DNA of 6,627 nt from Caldithrix sp. (GTDB lineage Bacteria; KSB1; UBA2214; DYKH01), in NCBI GenBank assembly GCA_020722685.1, contig DYKH01000254.1, positions 1 to 6,627 of the forward strand. Reading direction: 5' to 3'. Every line of letters begins with the position of its first letter. Positions within the stretch are counted from its first letter, which is position 1. Positions 6,379 through 6,627 of the stretch are shown piece after piece. The notes beneath the pieces were generated by a model. It was given only the letters and a program-made list of their open reading frames with translations, was not told the origin of the DNA and made no database searches. The translations under genes were made by a program, and so were the position numbers.

Positions 6379-6627
6379 ATAACCCATACAACGCCTTCAC
6401 CCTCTCATCAATCTCCCGCTCCACCTTCCCCGCTTCCCGCGAAGCGGTCAGAGACAGCGTCTCCTCGCGGGCGGCGCGGAAGACTTGCGGATGGGGCGTG
6501 CCGTATTTGCGGGCGCGCTTCACGAATTCGGATTCTTCCAGCGCCCACCCTTCGACGCGGCTCAGGGCAGGTGGACTTTCCAACGGGTTGCGGCTGGTGG
6601 ACTGGGCTGGCTCCAAGCCGATTTCGC
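6377..6627 (-). CDS. C-terminal end of a probable N6-adenine DNA methylase (Eco57I/type IIG-like), partial
   Basis: The frame stays open to the right-hand edge of the window, so this is the tail of a longer protein rather than a complete small gene; a TTG at 6616 is only an internal leucine codon. About 83 residues are visible. The last residues, EREIDERVKALYGL, resemble the closing helix of many Eco57I/TaqI-like adenine methylases and type IIG or BREX PglX-type proteins, which often end in a form like ID-x-LVY-x-LYGL. The stretch before it (EFVKRARKYG and VFRAAREE) is helical and charged. No catalytic NPPY motif falls within the window, so the assignment rests on this tail and on the PLD-helicase neighbour. 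An in-frame repeat (PPALSRVEG) and a hairpin-encoding TASREAG lie in the coding tail. GC content is far higher than in the next gene. It may instead be the end of another long helical-tailed protein. Confidence 0.6.
   Translation of the reverse strand, partial: EIGLEPAQSTSRNPLESPPALSRVEGWALEESEFVKRARKYGTPHPQVFRAAREETLSLTASREAGKVEREIDERVKALYGL
6430..6447. repeat. Perfect 7-bp palindromic hairpin inside the methylase tail
   Basis: CCGCTTC (6430-6436) and GAAGCGG (6441-6447) are exact reverse complements around a CCGC loop. On the coding strand it specifies TASREAG. It lies in a very GC-rich patch (44 of 60 bases at 6421-6480). It may be a small interspersed palindrome or simply a by-product of high GC. 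Confidence 0.4.
6549..6567 (-). repeat. Interspersed repeat of the ALSRVEG type, translated in frame
   Basis: On the minus strand the 19 bases read CCCTGAGCCGCGTCGAAGG, an imperfect palindrome with CCT/AGG-type ends. It translates in frame as LSRVEG within PPALSRVEGW. From memory, the closely similar CCCTGAGC-NNN-GTCGAAGG form is scattered in many copies through Anaerolineae and some other environmental genomes, both between and inside genes, but copy number in this genome cannot be judged from one window. Confidence 0.5.

Noticed and set aside
6377..6616. A complete 79-residue gene starting at TTG 6616
   Set aside because: The frame is open past the TTG to the window edge (preceding residues E-I-G), and the end resembles the tail of a long methylase, so it is a fragment cut by the window.
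59..6627. Assignment as a complete DISARM, BREX or Hma system
   Set aside because: No DrmA/DrmB, PglZ, BrxC or separate ATPase gene is visible. Only the methylase-tail and PLD/SNF2-helicase pairing is shared, so a named system is not claimed.

Overview
All five genes in this window lie on the minus strand and appear to form the downstream part of one operon, read from right to left. In transcription order they are: the C-terminal end of a protein that looks like an N6-adenine DNA methylase of the Eco57I/type IIG kind (6377-6627, cut by the window edge); a Nudix hydrolase (5685-6365); a 511-residue protein of no recognised family (4111-5646); a second, paralogous Nudix hydrolase (3427-4107); and a 1122-residue phospholipase-D-like/SNF2-type helicase (59-3427). 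The first two genes are 11 nt apart, the next pair 38 nt, the next pair 3 nt, and the last pair overlap by one base (TAATG). An 11-bp perfect inverted repeat lies just past the last stop codon and probably ends the transcript.

A methylase with a PLD-nuclease/SNF2-helicase points to DNA defence of the restriction-modification or DISARM/Hma-like type: one protein marks DNA and the other translocates on and cuts unmarked DNA. This rests on domain content and gene order, not on a recognised named system. What does not fit a standard restriction cassette is the middle of the operon: two Nudix enzymes of the ADP-ribose-pyrophosphatase style on either side of an unknown protein with a hydrophobic, possibly membrane-spanning, C-terminal segment. 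Both Nudix proteins are 226 residues, share an N-terminal extension and carry the same variant Nudix box. This three-gene block is the best candidate for something undescribed, possibly a nucleotide-signalling or nucleotide-clearing module attached to a restriction system.

The organism is bacterial, with good Shine-Dalgarno sites and moderate GC. The methylase fragment carries an in-frame copy of an interspersed repeat that translates as ALSRVEG. I associate such repeats with Anaerolineae/Chloroflexota and some other environmental genomes, so Chloroflexota is a weak guess. Base composition changes sharply at the methylase/Nudix junction, from about 67% GC to about 37% GC in hand-counted stretches, which suggests the operon was assembled from parts. 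The window has no gene-free stretch longer than 58 nt. I saw no RNA genes, CRISPR array or insertion sequence.
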